Shown here: piece after piece, positions 12,888-21,614 of the stretch
How positions within the stretch are numbered: position 1 is the first letter of the stretch
Layout: the number at the start of each line of letters is the position of its first letter
Source: DATLZC01 sp037444005
GTDB taxonomy: Bacteria > Chloroflexota > Dehalococcoidia > DSTF01 > JACRBR01
Length of the DNA: 31,888 nt
Assembly (NCBI GenBank): GCA_037444005.1
Contig: JBBING010000021.1
Location: 1-31,888, forward strand
Direction of reading: 5' to 3'
Made by a program: the position numbers and the translations under genes
The notes under the pieces: model-generated
Databases searched by the model: none
Seen by the model: only the letters and a program-made list of their open reading frames with translations
What the model was told of the DNA's origin: nothing

Positions 12888-15533
12888 TCACGCGGCGCGC
12901 TCGACGCGCCGGCCGAGGGCACGGAGAAAGGCCTCGACCACCTCGGGGTCGAACTGCGTTCCGGCGTTGGCTCGAAGCTCCGCGATGGCGGCGTCTTCGC
13001 TGAGGCCTTTGCGGTAGGGCCGGTCGTGCACCATCGCGAGGTAGGCGTCGACGACGGCGAGCAGGCGCCCGAGTCGCGGGATGTCCTGGCCGCGCAGTCC
13101 GCGCGGGTACCCGTATCCGTCGTACCGTTCGTGGTGGGTCGCCACGGCGAGCGCCGCCTCCTCGAGGTCGAAGAGGCCGCGGACGATGTTCTCGCTGATG
13201 GTGACGTGCTGGCGCATGATCTCCCACTCGGCCGGGGTCAGCGGCCCCGGCTTGCGGAGGATCTCGGCCGGGACGCCGATCTTGCCGATGTCGTGGAGCA
13301 GACCGCCCACCCACAGGGCGTAGCGCTCCCGTTCCGGAAGGTTGAGTTCGTCTGCGAGCACGAGCGCCAGCGAGGCGTGCTGCTTGGACTGGTCGAAGGT
13401 GTTCGGGTCCTTACGGTCGACCACCTGCAGCAGGCCCTCGGCCAGGAGCACGGTTTCGGGGTGCATCTCCATGAAATCGCGCGTCGTCAGGGTGGCGGGC
13501 GCGCTCTGGTTCGCGGCACGCCGGTGGAACCGGCGCTCCATGAGGGCGGCGTCCGCCAGCGCGATGAGGCCGCGCCGCGAAGAGCCGTCTTCGGGGTAGG
13601 CGGCCACGCCCCAACTGATGCGCAGCGGGATGGGATGGTCGATGCCGGGCACGTGGACCTCCTCGGCGCGCACCGCGGCGTCGACCCGCTCCATGATGCG
13701 CTCGGCCTCGCTCTTGTTCGCCCCGGGGAAGAGGAACAAGAACTCATCGCCGCCGTAGCGGCCCACGACGTCCTCCGGACGCACGGACCGGCGCATGACA
13801 GCGGCCGTCCGCTTCAGCACCTCGTCGCCGACCTGGTGGCCGTGGACGTCGTTCAAGAGCTTGAAGTTGTCCATGTCCACCATGGCGATGCCGAGCGGCT
13901 GGCCTTCGGCCGCGGCCCGCTGGAGGGCGGCTTCGAAGAGGTCCTGCAGGTGGCGGTGGTTCGGGAAACCCGTCAGGAAGTCCGTGCGCGCCTCCTGCTC
14001 GACGCGCTCGAACAGGCGGGCGTTGTCGATGATGATGGCGGCCTGATGTGCGATAACGGCGAAGGTTTCGATCTCCTCCCGGGGGAACTTGACGTAACGG
14101 AACGGCGAATCGACCGCCATCATCCCGACGACGCGGTCGCGGACGATCATGGGGTAGATGGCGAGCGATTTGAGGCTGAACGTCTCGGCCCAGAAGTCGG
14201 GCACGGCGCCCGAGCCGGGCACGCGGAGCTCGATGTAGGGGGCTTTGGTGCGGAGCGCCTCCTCGAAGGCGCGCACTCGTTCGAGGGGCGTGCCGGCCGC
14301 CCCGAGGAACTTCTCCCAGAGGGCTGGGTCGTTGATGCCCAGCGACATGTACGGCTGGAGCACACCGTTTTGCTCGTCGTACAGGAAAATGCTGCAGCGG
14401 TCCGCCACGCTGAGGCGCGCGACGGCGTCGCACACCTTGATGAGGATCTTCCGCACGCTGAGCGTGGACGCCGCCGCCATCACGACCTCGAGCAGCGTCT
14501 GAACGCGGGCGCGCTCTCGGCGTTCTCGGGCCAGGGCCCGGCGAGTGCGCCGCCGCTCGGCCTCAGCCGCTTGCAGCAGCTTCGTCTGCTCGGTCACGTC
14601 GTGCGCGATGCCGTGCCGGCCGACGACGCCCTCCGGGCCCATCAGGTTGCGGACGTGGATCTCCAGCCTGACGGGCGTGCCGTCCTTGCGGACGGCGTCG
14701 TACACGGCGTGGTGCGTCGGCACCCGGTTCGTGATGCCCTCGCGAAATCGGCGCAAGGCCTGCCGGGCGCTCGACGGCGTCAGGATGGTCGCGAAGTGCC
14801 GTCCGCACAGCTCCTCAGGGCGGTACCCCAGCATCTCCTGCACCTGCGCGCTCACGTATTCGAAGCGTCCGTCCAGACCCAACGAGAAGATGATGGCGTG
14901 CGCGTGGTCGACCAGGAGGCGGTACTTCTGCTCGGAGCGCCGCAGCTCGGCCATCGCCAGAGCGCGTTCGCGAGACGCGAAGGCGCGACGTAACGCGAGC
15001 GACGCGTGCGCGGCGAGCGCCTGGACGAACGCGATGTCCTGCGCGGTGAACGGACGCAGGCGTGAGGTGCGGTTCGCGGTGAACCCGCCGAGCAGCCGCT
15101 GCCCTTCCAGCAGGGGGACCACGAGCAGGGCCCGGATGTGAAACCGTTCCACGAGGTAAGGGTCGAGCTCGGGTGGGAGGGCACCCCCGTTGTAGACGAA
15201 CGGTTCGCGCCGCTCGCGCAGCCACGCGACCAGCGGCGCGGCGGCTTCGCGCATCTCCGGACTGCCGTAGACGGCGCGGTCGGTTTCTGGGACACCGTGC
15301 GCTCCCGCGAGGCGCAGCGCGCCGTCGTCCTCCAGGAGCAGGGTGGTGCTGCGGTCGCACCGCACGGTTTCGGCCACGGTGCGGGTCAAGAGCTCGAGCA
15401 CCGCGTCGACGTCGTCGAGCGCGGCAAGGCGGTGGGCGACGTCCAGGAGCGTGCGCGTGTAATCGGGCCGCGCGCCCGACGGACGCATCCTCTTCGTCGT
15501 CTGGCGAGACCCTGCAGTCGCGCTCCTCGCCAT
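12888..15533 (-). CDS. GAF-PAS-GAF-GGDEF-HD-GYP cyclic-di-GMP turnover protein
   Basis: About 881 aa from ATG 15533, chosen because AGGAGG precedes it by 3 bases; ATG 15488 is a fallback, and longer frames run into noncoding sequence opposite the next gene's upstream region. Domains in order: GAF (about 20-175), PAS (about 185-300, EQKYRLLVDHAHAIIFSLGL), GAF (about 330-490), GGDEF (about 500-665) and HD-GYP (about 695-875). The cyclase site RYGGDEF is intact (594-598), with an inhibitory RPED site 5 residues before it. The phosphodiesterase site has LLHDIGKIGVP (HD 747-748) and HHERYDGYGYP (about 800-810). It could make and degrade c-di-GMP, with direction set by the sensor domains. No transmembrane segment, so cytoplasmic. 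Signal unknown. Confidence 0.9.
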   Translation of the reverse strand: MARSATAGSRQTTKRMRPSGARPDYTRTLLDVAHRLAALDDVDAVLELLTRTVAETVRCDRSTTLLLEDDGALRLAGAHGVPETDRAVYGSPEMREAAAPLVAWLRERREPFVYNGGALPPELDPYLVERFHIRALLVVPLLEGQRLLGGFTANRTSRLRPFTAQDIAFVQALAAHASLALRRAFASRERALAMAELRRSEQKYRLLVDHAHAIIFSLGLDGRFEYVSAQVQEMLGYRPEELCGRHFATILTPSSARQALRRFREGITNRVPTHHAVYDAVRKDGTPVRLEIHVRNLMGPEGVVGRHGIAHDVTEQTKLLQAAEAERRRTRRALARERRERARVQTLLEVVMAAASTLSVRKILIKVCDAVARLSVADRCSIFLYDEQNGVLQPYMSLGINDPALWEKFLGAAGTPLERVRAFEEALRTKAPYIELRVPGSGAVPDFWAETFSLKSLAIYPMIVRDRVVGMMAVDSPFRYVKFPREEIETFAVIAHQAAIIIDNARLFERVEQEARTDFLTGFPNHRHLQDLFEAALQRAAAEGQPLGIAMVDMDNFKLLNDVHGHQVGDEVLKRTAAVMRRSVRPEDVVGRYGGDEFLFLFPGANKSEAERIMERVDAAVRAEEVHVPGIDHPIPLRISWGVAAYPEDGSSRRGLIALADAALMERRFHRRAANQSAPATLTTRDFMEMHPETVLLAEGLLQVVDRKDPNTFDQSKQHASLALVLADELNLPERERYALWVGGLLHDIGKIGVPAEILRKPGPLTPAEWEIMRQHVTISENIVRGLFDLEEAALAVATHHERYDGYGYPRGLRGQDIPRLGRLLAVVDAYLAMVHDRPYRKGLSEDAAIAELRANAGTQFDPEVVEAFLRALGRRVERAA

Positions 15534-15675
15534 CGGCCTCCTCGCGAGATGCTCCCTGGTGCATAGTCGACGCGAGCGGCGACGATCTGCAGTCTTTTCG
15601 TCTCCACGCTCGCGCCCGAAGCTGAAACGTCGTACAGTGCGCCTGTCGCGCGCAGCGAAGGGAGGGGTCCGTCTC

Positions 15676-16356
15676 ATGGCGTCAAGGGTGGCCGTCAGCG
15701 CAGGGAACACGCTCGAAGAGGCCACGCAGCGGCCGGTGCTGCGGGGCGTGCTGCACGCCGTCGCTGCCGCGCTGGCGGGCGCCGGGGCCGTGGCGCTACT
15801 CCTAGTGGCGGCGTCGCCGCGGGCGTATGTCGGAGCCGCGATCTTCGCGTCGAGCCTCGCGCTGTTGTACTCGACCAGCGCCATCTACCATCGCATCACC
15901 TGGAGGCCCGCGGTTCGCCGCATCGTGAAACGCGTCGACCACGCGATGATCTTCGTGCTCATCGCCGGGACCTACACGCCATTCTGTCTCCTCGTCCTGA
16001 GCGACGCGTGGGGCATCACGATGCTGTCCGTCGTGTGGGGCGTGGCCGGCGCGGGGATGCTCCTCAAAGTCGCCTGGCCCGAGGCTCCACGGTGGCTGAG
16101 CGTGCCGCTCTACCTGGTCGTTGGCTGGCTCGCCGTGGTCGCTGCGCCGCAGTTACTCGAACGGCTCAGCGGCGCGCCCATCGCGATGCTCCTGACGGGA
16201 GGCGTGCTCTACTCGCTCGGTGGCGTCGTCTACGCCATCGAGCGGCCGAATCCGTGGCCGCGCGTGTTCGGGTACCACGAGGTGTTCCACGCGCTCGTGG
16301 TCGCGGGAAGCGCCGTCCACTACGCGCTCGTCGCCCTGTACCTCTTGCCTCGCTAA
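15676..16356 (+). CDS. Hemolysin III / PAQR-type seven-helix membrane protein
   Basis: 226 aa from ATG 15676, chosen because GGAGGGG stands 8 bases upstream; a longer in-frame extension to 15559 is basic and noncoding in look. Seven hydrophobic segments. Family residues: SAIYHR near the end of helix 2, DHAMIFVLIAGTYTPF, and the C-terminal FGYHEVFHALVVAGSAVHY, whose His residues form the metal site of the YqfA/HlyIII-PAQR superfamily. The biochemical role in bacteria is poorly defined. It is divergent from the c-di-GMP gene and ends 5 bases from the convergent lipoprotein gene. Confidence 0.9.
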   Translation: MASRVAVSAGNTLEEATQRPVLRGVLHAVAAALAGAGAVALLLVAASPRAYVGAAIFASSLALLYSTSAIYHRITWRPAVRRIVKRVDHAMIFVLIAGTYTPFCLLVLSDAWGITMLSVVWGVAGAGMLLKVAWPEAPRWLSVPLYLVVGWLAVVAAPQLLERLSGAPIAMLLTGGVLYSLGGVVYAIERPNPWPRVFGYHEVFHALVVAGSAVHYALVALYLLPR

Positions 16357-16361
16357 CGCCT

Positions 16362-18218
16362 TCAGCCCTCGGTGGCGCTCAGGGTGTAGCCGGCGGGCGC
16401 CAGGCTGTCGCCTGTGAGAGCGACGACCACGAGCACGGCCTCTCCCTGCGAAGGGTCCACATCGATGGTCGCGCGGTTCGCGGCGTCGAGCTCGATGGGC
16501 GTCACGCGGTCGCCCTGCACGAGCCTCAGCGCGAACCGCTGGGGCAGCGGCCGCCGCGCGAGGACAAAGCCCTCCGCATCCCAGCCGTCGGCGCTCGCCC
16601 CCGTATCGAGGAGCCCGATTTCGGGGATGCGGACGTCGTCGATGACCCAGCCTCGCCGGTAGACGCCGCCGTCGGTCACGTACTCGAAGCGCAAGAGGAT
16701 GCGCGTTCCCGCGAACGGGCTGAGGTCGATGCGCTCGTCGACCCATGCGGGCTCGTCGCCGTTCCCGCTCGCGCCCGTGTATCCGGGCCCGTAGGCGTTG
16801 CCGACGGGGTCCAGCGTCGTCGTCCGCTCCCCGCTGAGGATCGTCCAGGTGCGGCCACCGTCCTCCGAGACCTCGACGTATCCGTAGTCCCAGCCCTGTT
16901 CGATATCGAACCACGTCCGGAACGTGAGGGTCGCGCGGCCGACGCCGGTGAGGTCGACCTCGCGAGTTAGGCGGCTATCGATAGCGTCACCCCGGTTGGA
17001 CCACCAGACCCCGTCGCCGATCGCGACGCCATCCAGCAGTGGCGTGGCCGTGGCGCCTTCGAACGTCAGCCGGACGGGCCCTGTCCCTTCGATGGCGACG
17101 TAGTCGGCAGCGAGCTGGGGCACGTTCCGCTGCAGCCGCTCCCCCACATGGAGCGAGGCTGTGGGGGAGAGCGCCACGTCCCTGTCGGGGTAGGCGTACG
17201 GTCCCGACGCCCGGTCGGCGTAGTTGGCCGTCGCCCAGTCGGCGACCACCTCCTCGAAGTCGGCGCCGGCCTCGCGCAGCGCCGCGCGGACGCCGTCGAC
17301 GCCGTCGCGGGGATCGCGGGCGATGGAGGCGATGAGCTCCTGTCCGAATCGCTGCGCCAGGTACGTGAACCACAACTCCGCCTTGCCGTAGTCGGCGCTG
17401 TCTCCCTCCCAGAAATCGAGACTCCGGCGGGGGTCTTCGAGGAACGCCCGCTGGGCTCCTTCGTGCGGCACAGTCAACCTTCCGGCGAACTCGGACAACC
17501 CCTCGTTGACCCACGACTCCTCCCCGGGGTCCAGCGCGAGGTGGAGCAGGTGCTGGTACTCGTGCGCGAGGACGAACTCGTACGACGGCGAATCAGGCGC
17601 CAACGAGGCGTCGAGATAGAGCATCTCGGCCTCGTTGCCATACTGCACCGCCCACCCGGGCACGCTGTCGGTGTCGGCGACGTAACCGCCCGCGCCTCCT
17701 CCGAGGTCGGCGTGGAGCACCACGATGCGGCCGTCGCCGTCGACGTCGCCCGGCCGGTCGCCGAACACGGGCGCGAGGGCGGGTCGAACCACCGTCTCGA
17801 AGGTGTCCGCCGCGCGCTGAGCCGCCGTCTCGTCGGGCTCGAAGCCTTCCTCCCAGTAGAACAGCGCGTGCTCGGACACGGCCATGAGGCGGGCGGTCAC
17901 CTGCCGCATGGAGGGAAGCGCCTCGCCACCGACGGCGCCCGGGGGAAGAACGGTCACCCAGAACGTGCGTTGCGATCCCACCTCCGGCGTCGGGCGCGGC
18001 GGCGGCTCTGATTCGGAGCGGCGCCCCAGCCGCCGCGCGAGGTCGAGCAGGTCGCGGTCGGGAGGCACGGGTAGCGCCGTCCCGGCATCGGCGGTCGGCG
18101 AAGCGTCGGGGCTCGGCCGAGACGCCGCGGTCGGCGACTCGGGCGCGGGCTTCGGGGCGCCGTCGTGGCCGGAACAGGACACGACGGCCCATGCGAGAAA
18201 CGAAAGCGCGGCCGCCAT
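16362..18218 (-). CDS. Immune-inhibitor-A-like zinc metalloprotease lipoprotein
   Basis: About 618 aa from ATG 18218. A hydrophobic start ends in the lipobox VVSC (Cys15), then a Pro/Ser/Thr linker (about 20-60), indicating a secreted, lipid-anchored protein. The catalytic domain has HEYQH at about 219-223 and a downstream Glu in WVNEGLSEFAG (about 237-242), a gluzincin-type zinc site. The C-terminal half contains a domain like that of immune inhibitor A proteases (GWDYGYVEVSEDGGRTWT, RGWVIDDVRIPEIG). One oddity: the signal peptide from this start lacks basic residues, and a frame open upstream to 18353, inside xer, would add Arg-rich sequence. No Shine-Dalgarno at either. Substrate unknown. 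Confidence 0.75.
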   Translation of the reverse strand: MAAALSFLAWAVVSCSGHDGAPKPAPESPTAASRPSPDASPTADAGTALPVPPDRDLLDLARRLGRRSESEPPPRPTPEVGSQRTFWVTVLPPGAVGGEALPSMRQVTARLMAVSEHALFYWEEGFEPDETAAQRAADTFETVVRPALAPVFGDRPGDVDGDGRIVVLHADLGGGAGGYVADTDSVPGWAVQYGNEAEMLYLDASLAPDSPSYEFVLAHEYQHLLHLALDPGEESWVNEGLSEFAGRLTVPHEGAQRAFLEDPRRSLDFWEGDSADYGKAELWFTYLAQRFGQELIASIARDPRDGVDGVRAALREAGADFEEVVADWATANYADRASGPYAYPDRDVALSPTASLHVGERLQRNVPQLAADYVAIEGTGPVRLTFEGATATPLLDGVAIGDGVWWSNRGDAIDSRLTREVDLTGVGRATLTFRTWFDIEQGWDYGYVEVSEDGGRTWTILSGERTTTLDPVGNAYGPGYTGASGNGDEPAWVDERIDLSPFAGTRILLRFEYVTDGGVYRRGWVIDDVRIPEIGLLDTGASADGWDAEGFVLARRPLPQRFALRLVQGDRVTPIELDAANRATIDVDPSQGEAVLVVVALTGDSLAPAGYTLSATEG

Positions 18219-18261
18219 GGCGAGGAGACGGCCGCGTCCGGGCGGGGGATGTGGAAGCGGG

Positions 18262-19176
18262 CTACCGGGCTCTGGGGTGCGCCTTCTCGTAGACCTCGCG
18301 GACGTGTTCGTTGGTGAGCTGGGTGTAGACCTGAGTAGTCGAGATATTGGCATGCCCCAGCAGCTCTTGGACGTTCCGGAGCGGCGCGCCTCCGCGCAGC
18401 ATATGAGTGGCGAAGCTGTGCCGCAACGTATGAGGCGTCACGGGGCGCTGGATGTTCGCCTCGCGGGCGTACTGCTTGAGGATGAGCCAGAAGCCCTGCC
18501 TGGTCAGACGCTCCCCCCGGCGGTTGACGAAGAGCGCCGGCTCCTTCCGGTTCCGCACGAGGGCGGGCCGCGCCTCCTCGAGGTACTGCGTCAGCGCGGC
18601 GAGCGCCTGGTCGTGGATCGGGATCACTCGCTCCCGGGCGCCCTTGCCGATGCACCGCACGCGCGCGCCGCGCTGGTCGACCACGATGCTGTCGAGGTCG
18701 AGCGCGACGAGCTCCGAGACGCGGAGCCCCGTGGCGTACAGCAGCTCGAGCATGGCCCGGTCGCGCTTGGCCTCGGGGGTGTTGCGCTTCAGGGGCTGCT
18801 CGAGTAGCTCGTCCACCTCCACCACCGACAGCGGCTTCGGGAGCGACTTCCCGACCCGCGGCGACGCGAAGTCCTCGGTGGGGTTCGCCCGAATGACGCC
18901 CTCCGCGTGGAGGAACTGGAAGAACGACTTCACCGCAGCGACCTTGCGGGCGACCGTGGCCTCGGCGTACCGCCGCTGCTTGAGGAAGAGGAGGTAGTCG
19001 GTGAGGGTCCGCTTGTCGATCTTGTCCCACGCGGGCCCTCTGCCGTTGTGGGACGCGTTGTCGTGGAGAAAGTGCGCGAACTGCTGAAGGTCGTTCCGGT
19101 AGGCGGCGATGGTGTTGCCGGAAGCGCCCTTCTCGACGGACATAAAGTTCAGGAATTGGCCGATGTGGTCATCCAT
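18262..19176 (-). CDS. xerD: Tyrosine recombinase, XerC/XerD type
   Basis: 304 aa site-specific recombinase; Xer proteins resolve chromosome dimers at dif. The N-terminal SAM-like core-binding domain spans about 1-95 (FLNFMSVEKGASGNTIAAY). The catalytic domain has Arg in ATGLRVSEL, Lys in GKGARERV, HTLRHSFATH, the second His in LGHANISTTQ and the Tyr nucleophile in QVYTQL, a complete R-K-H-R-H-Y set. Its length and lack of phage neighbours favour a housekeeping Xer over an integrase. XerC versus XerD cannot be decided without other copies. It starts at ATG 19176 with GAGGTGA upstream, has its own promoter, and the protease gene follows 43 bases later. Confidence 0.9.
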   Translation of the reverse strand: MDDHIGQFLNFMSVEKGASGNTIAAYRNDLQQFAHFLHDNASHNGRGPAWDKIDKRTLTDYLLFLKQRRYAEATVARKVAAVKSFFQFLHAEGVIRANPTEDFASPRVGKSLPKPLSVVEVDELLEQPLKRNTPEAKRDRAMLELLYATGLRVSELVALDLDSIVVDQRGARVRCIGKGARERVIPIHDQALAALTQYLEEARPALVRNRKEPALFVNRRGERLTRQGFWLILKQYAREANIQRPVTPHTLRHSFATHMLRGGAPLRNVQELLGHANISTTQVYTQLTNEHVREVYEKAHPRAR

Positions 19177-19237
19177 GCCTCACCTCGGTGGTGTCAGCGC
19201 GACCTGTCTGTCGTTCGCCCGGGGGGAAAGCGCCGCG

Positions 19238-19266
19238 ATCATACCCATCGCCTTCTGGTGTGTCCA
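19238..19266 (-). promoter_or_regulatory. xer promoter
   Basis: TGGACA (19266-19261), a 17-base spacer and TATGAT (19243-19238) on the minus strand, each 5/6 to consensus. The leader is about 55 bases. The rest of the 267-base gap up to the gltD-like stop shows no gene, and I see no convincing terminator for gltD. Confidence 0.72.
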
Positions 19267-19443
19267 GCCGCAATCGTAAAGATTTTGGGCAAAGGGGGAG
19301 GTTGGCCGAAACGATCGAAACCCCTGAGGGCCGAAGGACGCCTCCCTGATCTTTCGCGACATAACGAATCGGCCGCAGAAGGGCCGGGCGGGGGCCGTAG
19401 TGCGATCGGCTTCCCCCCACGATGGACGGCTCGCGACGGCGCC

Positions 19444-20898
19444 TCAGCGCTGTCTCGCCCAGGGCGGCAGGTCGAGGCTCAGGAGGTACTCGTGGATGGC
19501 CAGGGCGGCGCGGCGTCCGTCGGCCAACGCCGTCACCACGAGATCGGCGCCGTTGACGTTGTCGCCCCCCGCGAAGACCCCGGGACGGGTGGTTCGCTTC
19601 GTCTCGGGGTCCACCTTGATGCGGTTCCAGCGGTCGGCTTCGACGCCGGGCGCGGCCTTGGGCACGGTCTCGTCCACGTTGTAGCCGATGGCGACGACCA
19701 CCGTGTCCGCCGGCAACAGGAAGTTCGAATGCGGCACGGGAATCGGCGTCCGGCGACCGGTCTCGTCGGGCGGCCCGAGCTCCATCCGCTGGCACTCGAT
19801 GGCCTTGACTTTGCCGTTCTCGCCTATGAACCGCAGCGGGATTGTCAGGAAGAGGAAGTCGACGCCCTCTTCCTTCGCGTGGCGGCGCTCCTCTTCGCGG
19901 CCGCGCATCTCTTCTTCGGTCCGGCGGTAGACGCAGGTCACCTTCTCGGCGCCGAGGCGGACGGCTGTACGCACGCAGTCCATCGATGTGTCGCCACCGC
20001 CGATCACGACGACGTTGCGCCCCACGCGGATGGGCTCTCGCATCGACTCCGGGAGCTCGTCCGGCTTGAGGTTGCCCCGCACGAGGAAGTCTGTCGCGGT
20101 GTAGATCTCGTCGAGCTCCTCCCCCTCGATCCCCAGGCGCGAGCCGACCGAGGCGCCCGTGCCGAGAAACACCGCGTGGAACCCGCGATCGAACAGGTCG
20201 TCGATGGTCATGTCGCGGCCCAGGAAGGTGTTGCCGACGAAGAGGATGCCGAGCCGGCGCAGGAAATCGATCTTGGCTTCGAGGATCTCCTTGTTCAGTT
20301 TGAAGTTAGGGATACCGTATCGCAGCACTCCGCCGGGTTCCGGCCAGGCGTCGTACACCGTCACGGCGTGGCCGCGCTTCGCGAGCTCTTCGGCGACCGC
20401 GAGGCCTGCCGGGCCGGCGCCTATCACGGCCACGCGCTTGCCCGTCGGCGGTGGGAGCGGCGGGAGCGGCAGGCCGGTCGTGCGGCGCTGGTAGTCGGCC
20501 ACGAACGCTTCCAGCTTCCCGATGGAGACGGGAGGCTCCTGGCGGCCGTCGGGCCGGATGGCGAAGCCGACGACGCATTCGCCCTCGCACAGCTTCTCCT
20601 GGGGGCAGAGCCGCCCGCAGAGGTCCGGCAGGTTCGATGTCTCGCGGAACTTCTCCGCGGCCCCGAGGATGTCGCCCTTTTCGAGCAAGAGGAGGGCCGC
20701 TGGGATGTCGTTGTGGACGGGGCACGCCTCCTGGCAGGGCGCGGTCGGGCAGTGCAGGCACCGCATCGCTTCGATCCGCGCCGTCTCCGGGTCGTAGCCG
20801 AGGTAGACCTCGTCCCAGTTCTTGCGGCGTTCGATGGGGTCTTGCTTCGGGACCGGCTGTACCGGAATCGCCAGCCGCTGGTGCGTTTCGTTCGCCAT
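19444..20898 (-). CDS. gltD: Glutamate synthase small subunit-type NAD(P)H oxidoreductase
   Basis: 484 aa flavoprotein that passes NAD(P)H electrons, via Fe-S clusters, to the large subunit. The N-terminal cysteine clusters are CLHCPTAPCQEACPVHNDIP and LCGRLCPQEKLCEGECVVG. The FAD motif is GAGPAGLAVAEELAKRG followed by GGVLRYGIPNFKL, and the NAD(P) motif is GGGDTSMDCVRTAVRLGAE. The length and the DPIERRKNWDEVYLGY start fit GltD. The family includes related NADPH oxidoreductases, but presence of gltB in the same window supports glutamate synthase. Not adjacent to gltB; it has its own promoter. AGGAGA lies 14 bases before ATG 20898, a rather long spacing. Confidence 0.88.
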   Translation of the reverse strand: MANETHQRLAIPVQPVPKQDPIERRKNWDEVYLGYDPETARIEAMRCLHCPTAPCQEACPVHNDIPAALLLLEKGDILGAAEKFRETSNLPDLCGRLCPQEKLCEGECVVGFAIRPDGRQEPPVSIGKLEAFVADYQRRTTGLPLPPLPPPTGKRVAVIGAGPAGLAVAEELAKRGHAVTVYDAWPEPGGVLRYGIPNFKLNKEILEAKIDFLRRLGILFVGNTFLGRDMTIDDLFDRGFHAVFLGTGASVGSRLGIEGEELDEIYTATDFLVRGNLKPDELPESMREPIRVGRNVVVIGGGDTSMDCVRTAVRLGAEKVTCVYRRTEEEMRGREEERRHAKEEGVDFLFLTIPLRFIGENGKVKAIECQRMELGPPDETGRRTPIPVPHSNFLLPADTVVVAIGYNVDETVPKAAPGVEADRWNRIKVDPETKRTTRPGVFAGGDNVNGADLVVTALADGRRAALAIHEYLLSLDLPPWARQR

Positions 20899-20927
20899 CA
20901 GCGTGTGGTTGTCTCCTGTTCAGCGGG

Positions 20928-20950
20928 TCACCCCGCTCGTCGCGGGGTGA
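20928..20950 (-). other. 5'-end hairpin of the gltD transcript
   Basis: TCACCCCGC (20928-20936) and GCGGGGTGA (20942-20950) form a perfect 9-bp stem with loop TCGTC on either strand. It begins at the predicted transcription start, so the mRNA would open with a stable stem-loop, a typical stabilising or regulatory arrangement. Confidence 0.55.
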
Positions 20951-20954
20951 AGCA

Positions 20955-20983
20955 AGTCTATCGACTCGGCATAAGGTTGTAAA
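20955..20983 (-). promoter_or_regulatory. gltD promoter
   Basis: TTTACA (20983-20978), a 17-base spacer and TAGACT (20960-20955) on the minus strand. It lies directly after the copC-like stop codon. The start would be near 20948. Confidence 0.7.
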
Positions 20984-20986
20984 CGT

Positions 20987-21550
20987 TCACGCCGCCGCGC
21001 GGCGGCGGTTCACGACGATGACGGCGCCGCCCACCACCAGCACCGCGAGGGCGACGACCACCGCGACGATCGCGGCGACGTTCGGCCCGCCGTCGTCGTC
21101 CATGATGGCGATCCGCTCGACGAGCTGCGCGTCTTCTTCGAGCTGGGCGGGCGTCGGCTGAACCCCGACGTAGAACCGGAACGCGCCCTCCGCGAACATT
21201 CCGTCGGCGGCCCGGACGTACCATTTGACCGTGTACCGGCCGTCGGGCAGATCGTCGGGCAGGTCCACGCTGAGTTTCGTGGGCTCTTCTGGCGCGACCT
21301 CTCCTTCGTACGAGGCGACCTTCTCGCCGTCCTCGTTCTCGACCCACAGGCGCTGATGCTCGCCCGCCATCAACGCCGCCGTGAACCAGAGGTCCACCCG
21401 TTCCGGCGGCTCGTCGACCGACTCGCTCTTCCCGGGCGTCGAGTGGTCGTACCCGGTGTGCGCGAGCGCCTCGCGCGGGCCGAGCGCGACCGTGGCCGCG
21501 AACAGCGCAGCGAACGAGGCGAGCCAGACGCGTACGACGGTGCTCCGCAT
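20987..21550 (-). CDS. CopC-domain protein, membrane-anchored
   Basis: 187 aa from ATG 21550. The signal peptide ends REALA, followed by HTGYDHSTPG, so the mature protein starts with His as in CopC copper carriers. The CopC beta-sandwich runs about 33-140 (LPDGRYTVKWYVRAADGMF, AEGAFRFYV), then an acidic linker, a C-terminal helix (AAIVAVVVALAVLVVGGAVIVV) and NRRRAAA, so it is outer-face anchored. In copper-binding CopC the D-x-H motif after the 'ADG' strand supplies ligands; here it reads DGM, so His is missing and copper binding may be altered. No CopD neighbour. A longer frame to 21676 is not needed. No Shine-Dalgarno; the -10-like CAGTAT is 7 bases upstream. Confidence 0.75.
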   Translation of the reverse strand: MRSTVVRVWLASFAALFAATVALGPREALAHTGYDHSTPGKSESVDEPPERVDLWFTAALMAGEHQRLWVENEDGEKVASYEGEVAPEEPTKLSVDLPDDLPDGRYTVKWYVRAADGMFAEGAFRFYVGVQPTPAQLEEDAQLVERIAIMDDDGGPNVAAIVAVVVALAVLVVGGAVIVVNRRRAAA

Positions 21551-21557
21551 GTGGGCG

Positions 21558-21565
21558 ATACTGTA
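21558..21565 (-). promoter_or_regulatory. Candidate -10 for copC-like gene, leaderless layout
   Basis: TACAGTAT on the minus strand contains TACAGT (9 bases before ATG) and CAGTAT (7 bases before ATG). Either would put the start of transcription at or within 3 bases of the ATG. No -35 is obvious. Confidence 0.4.
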
Positions 21566-21614
21566 CGGCAACGCGGCCGTACAGGGAAGCGCCTGTCGGA
21601 CTCGAACGCGCGGC

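Noticed and set aside
15534..15884. N-terminal extension of the GGDEF/HD-GYP protein
   Set aside because: The added residues are Arg/Ser-rich without pattern, overlap the divergent hlyIII start region, and a ribosome site favours 15533.
18262..19176. Xer gene as a marker of an integrated element
   Set aside because: No phage or integron genes, no attachment repeats or tRNA target nearby, and composition matches the neighbours; housekeeping Xer is simpler.
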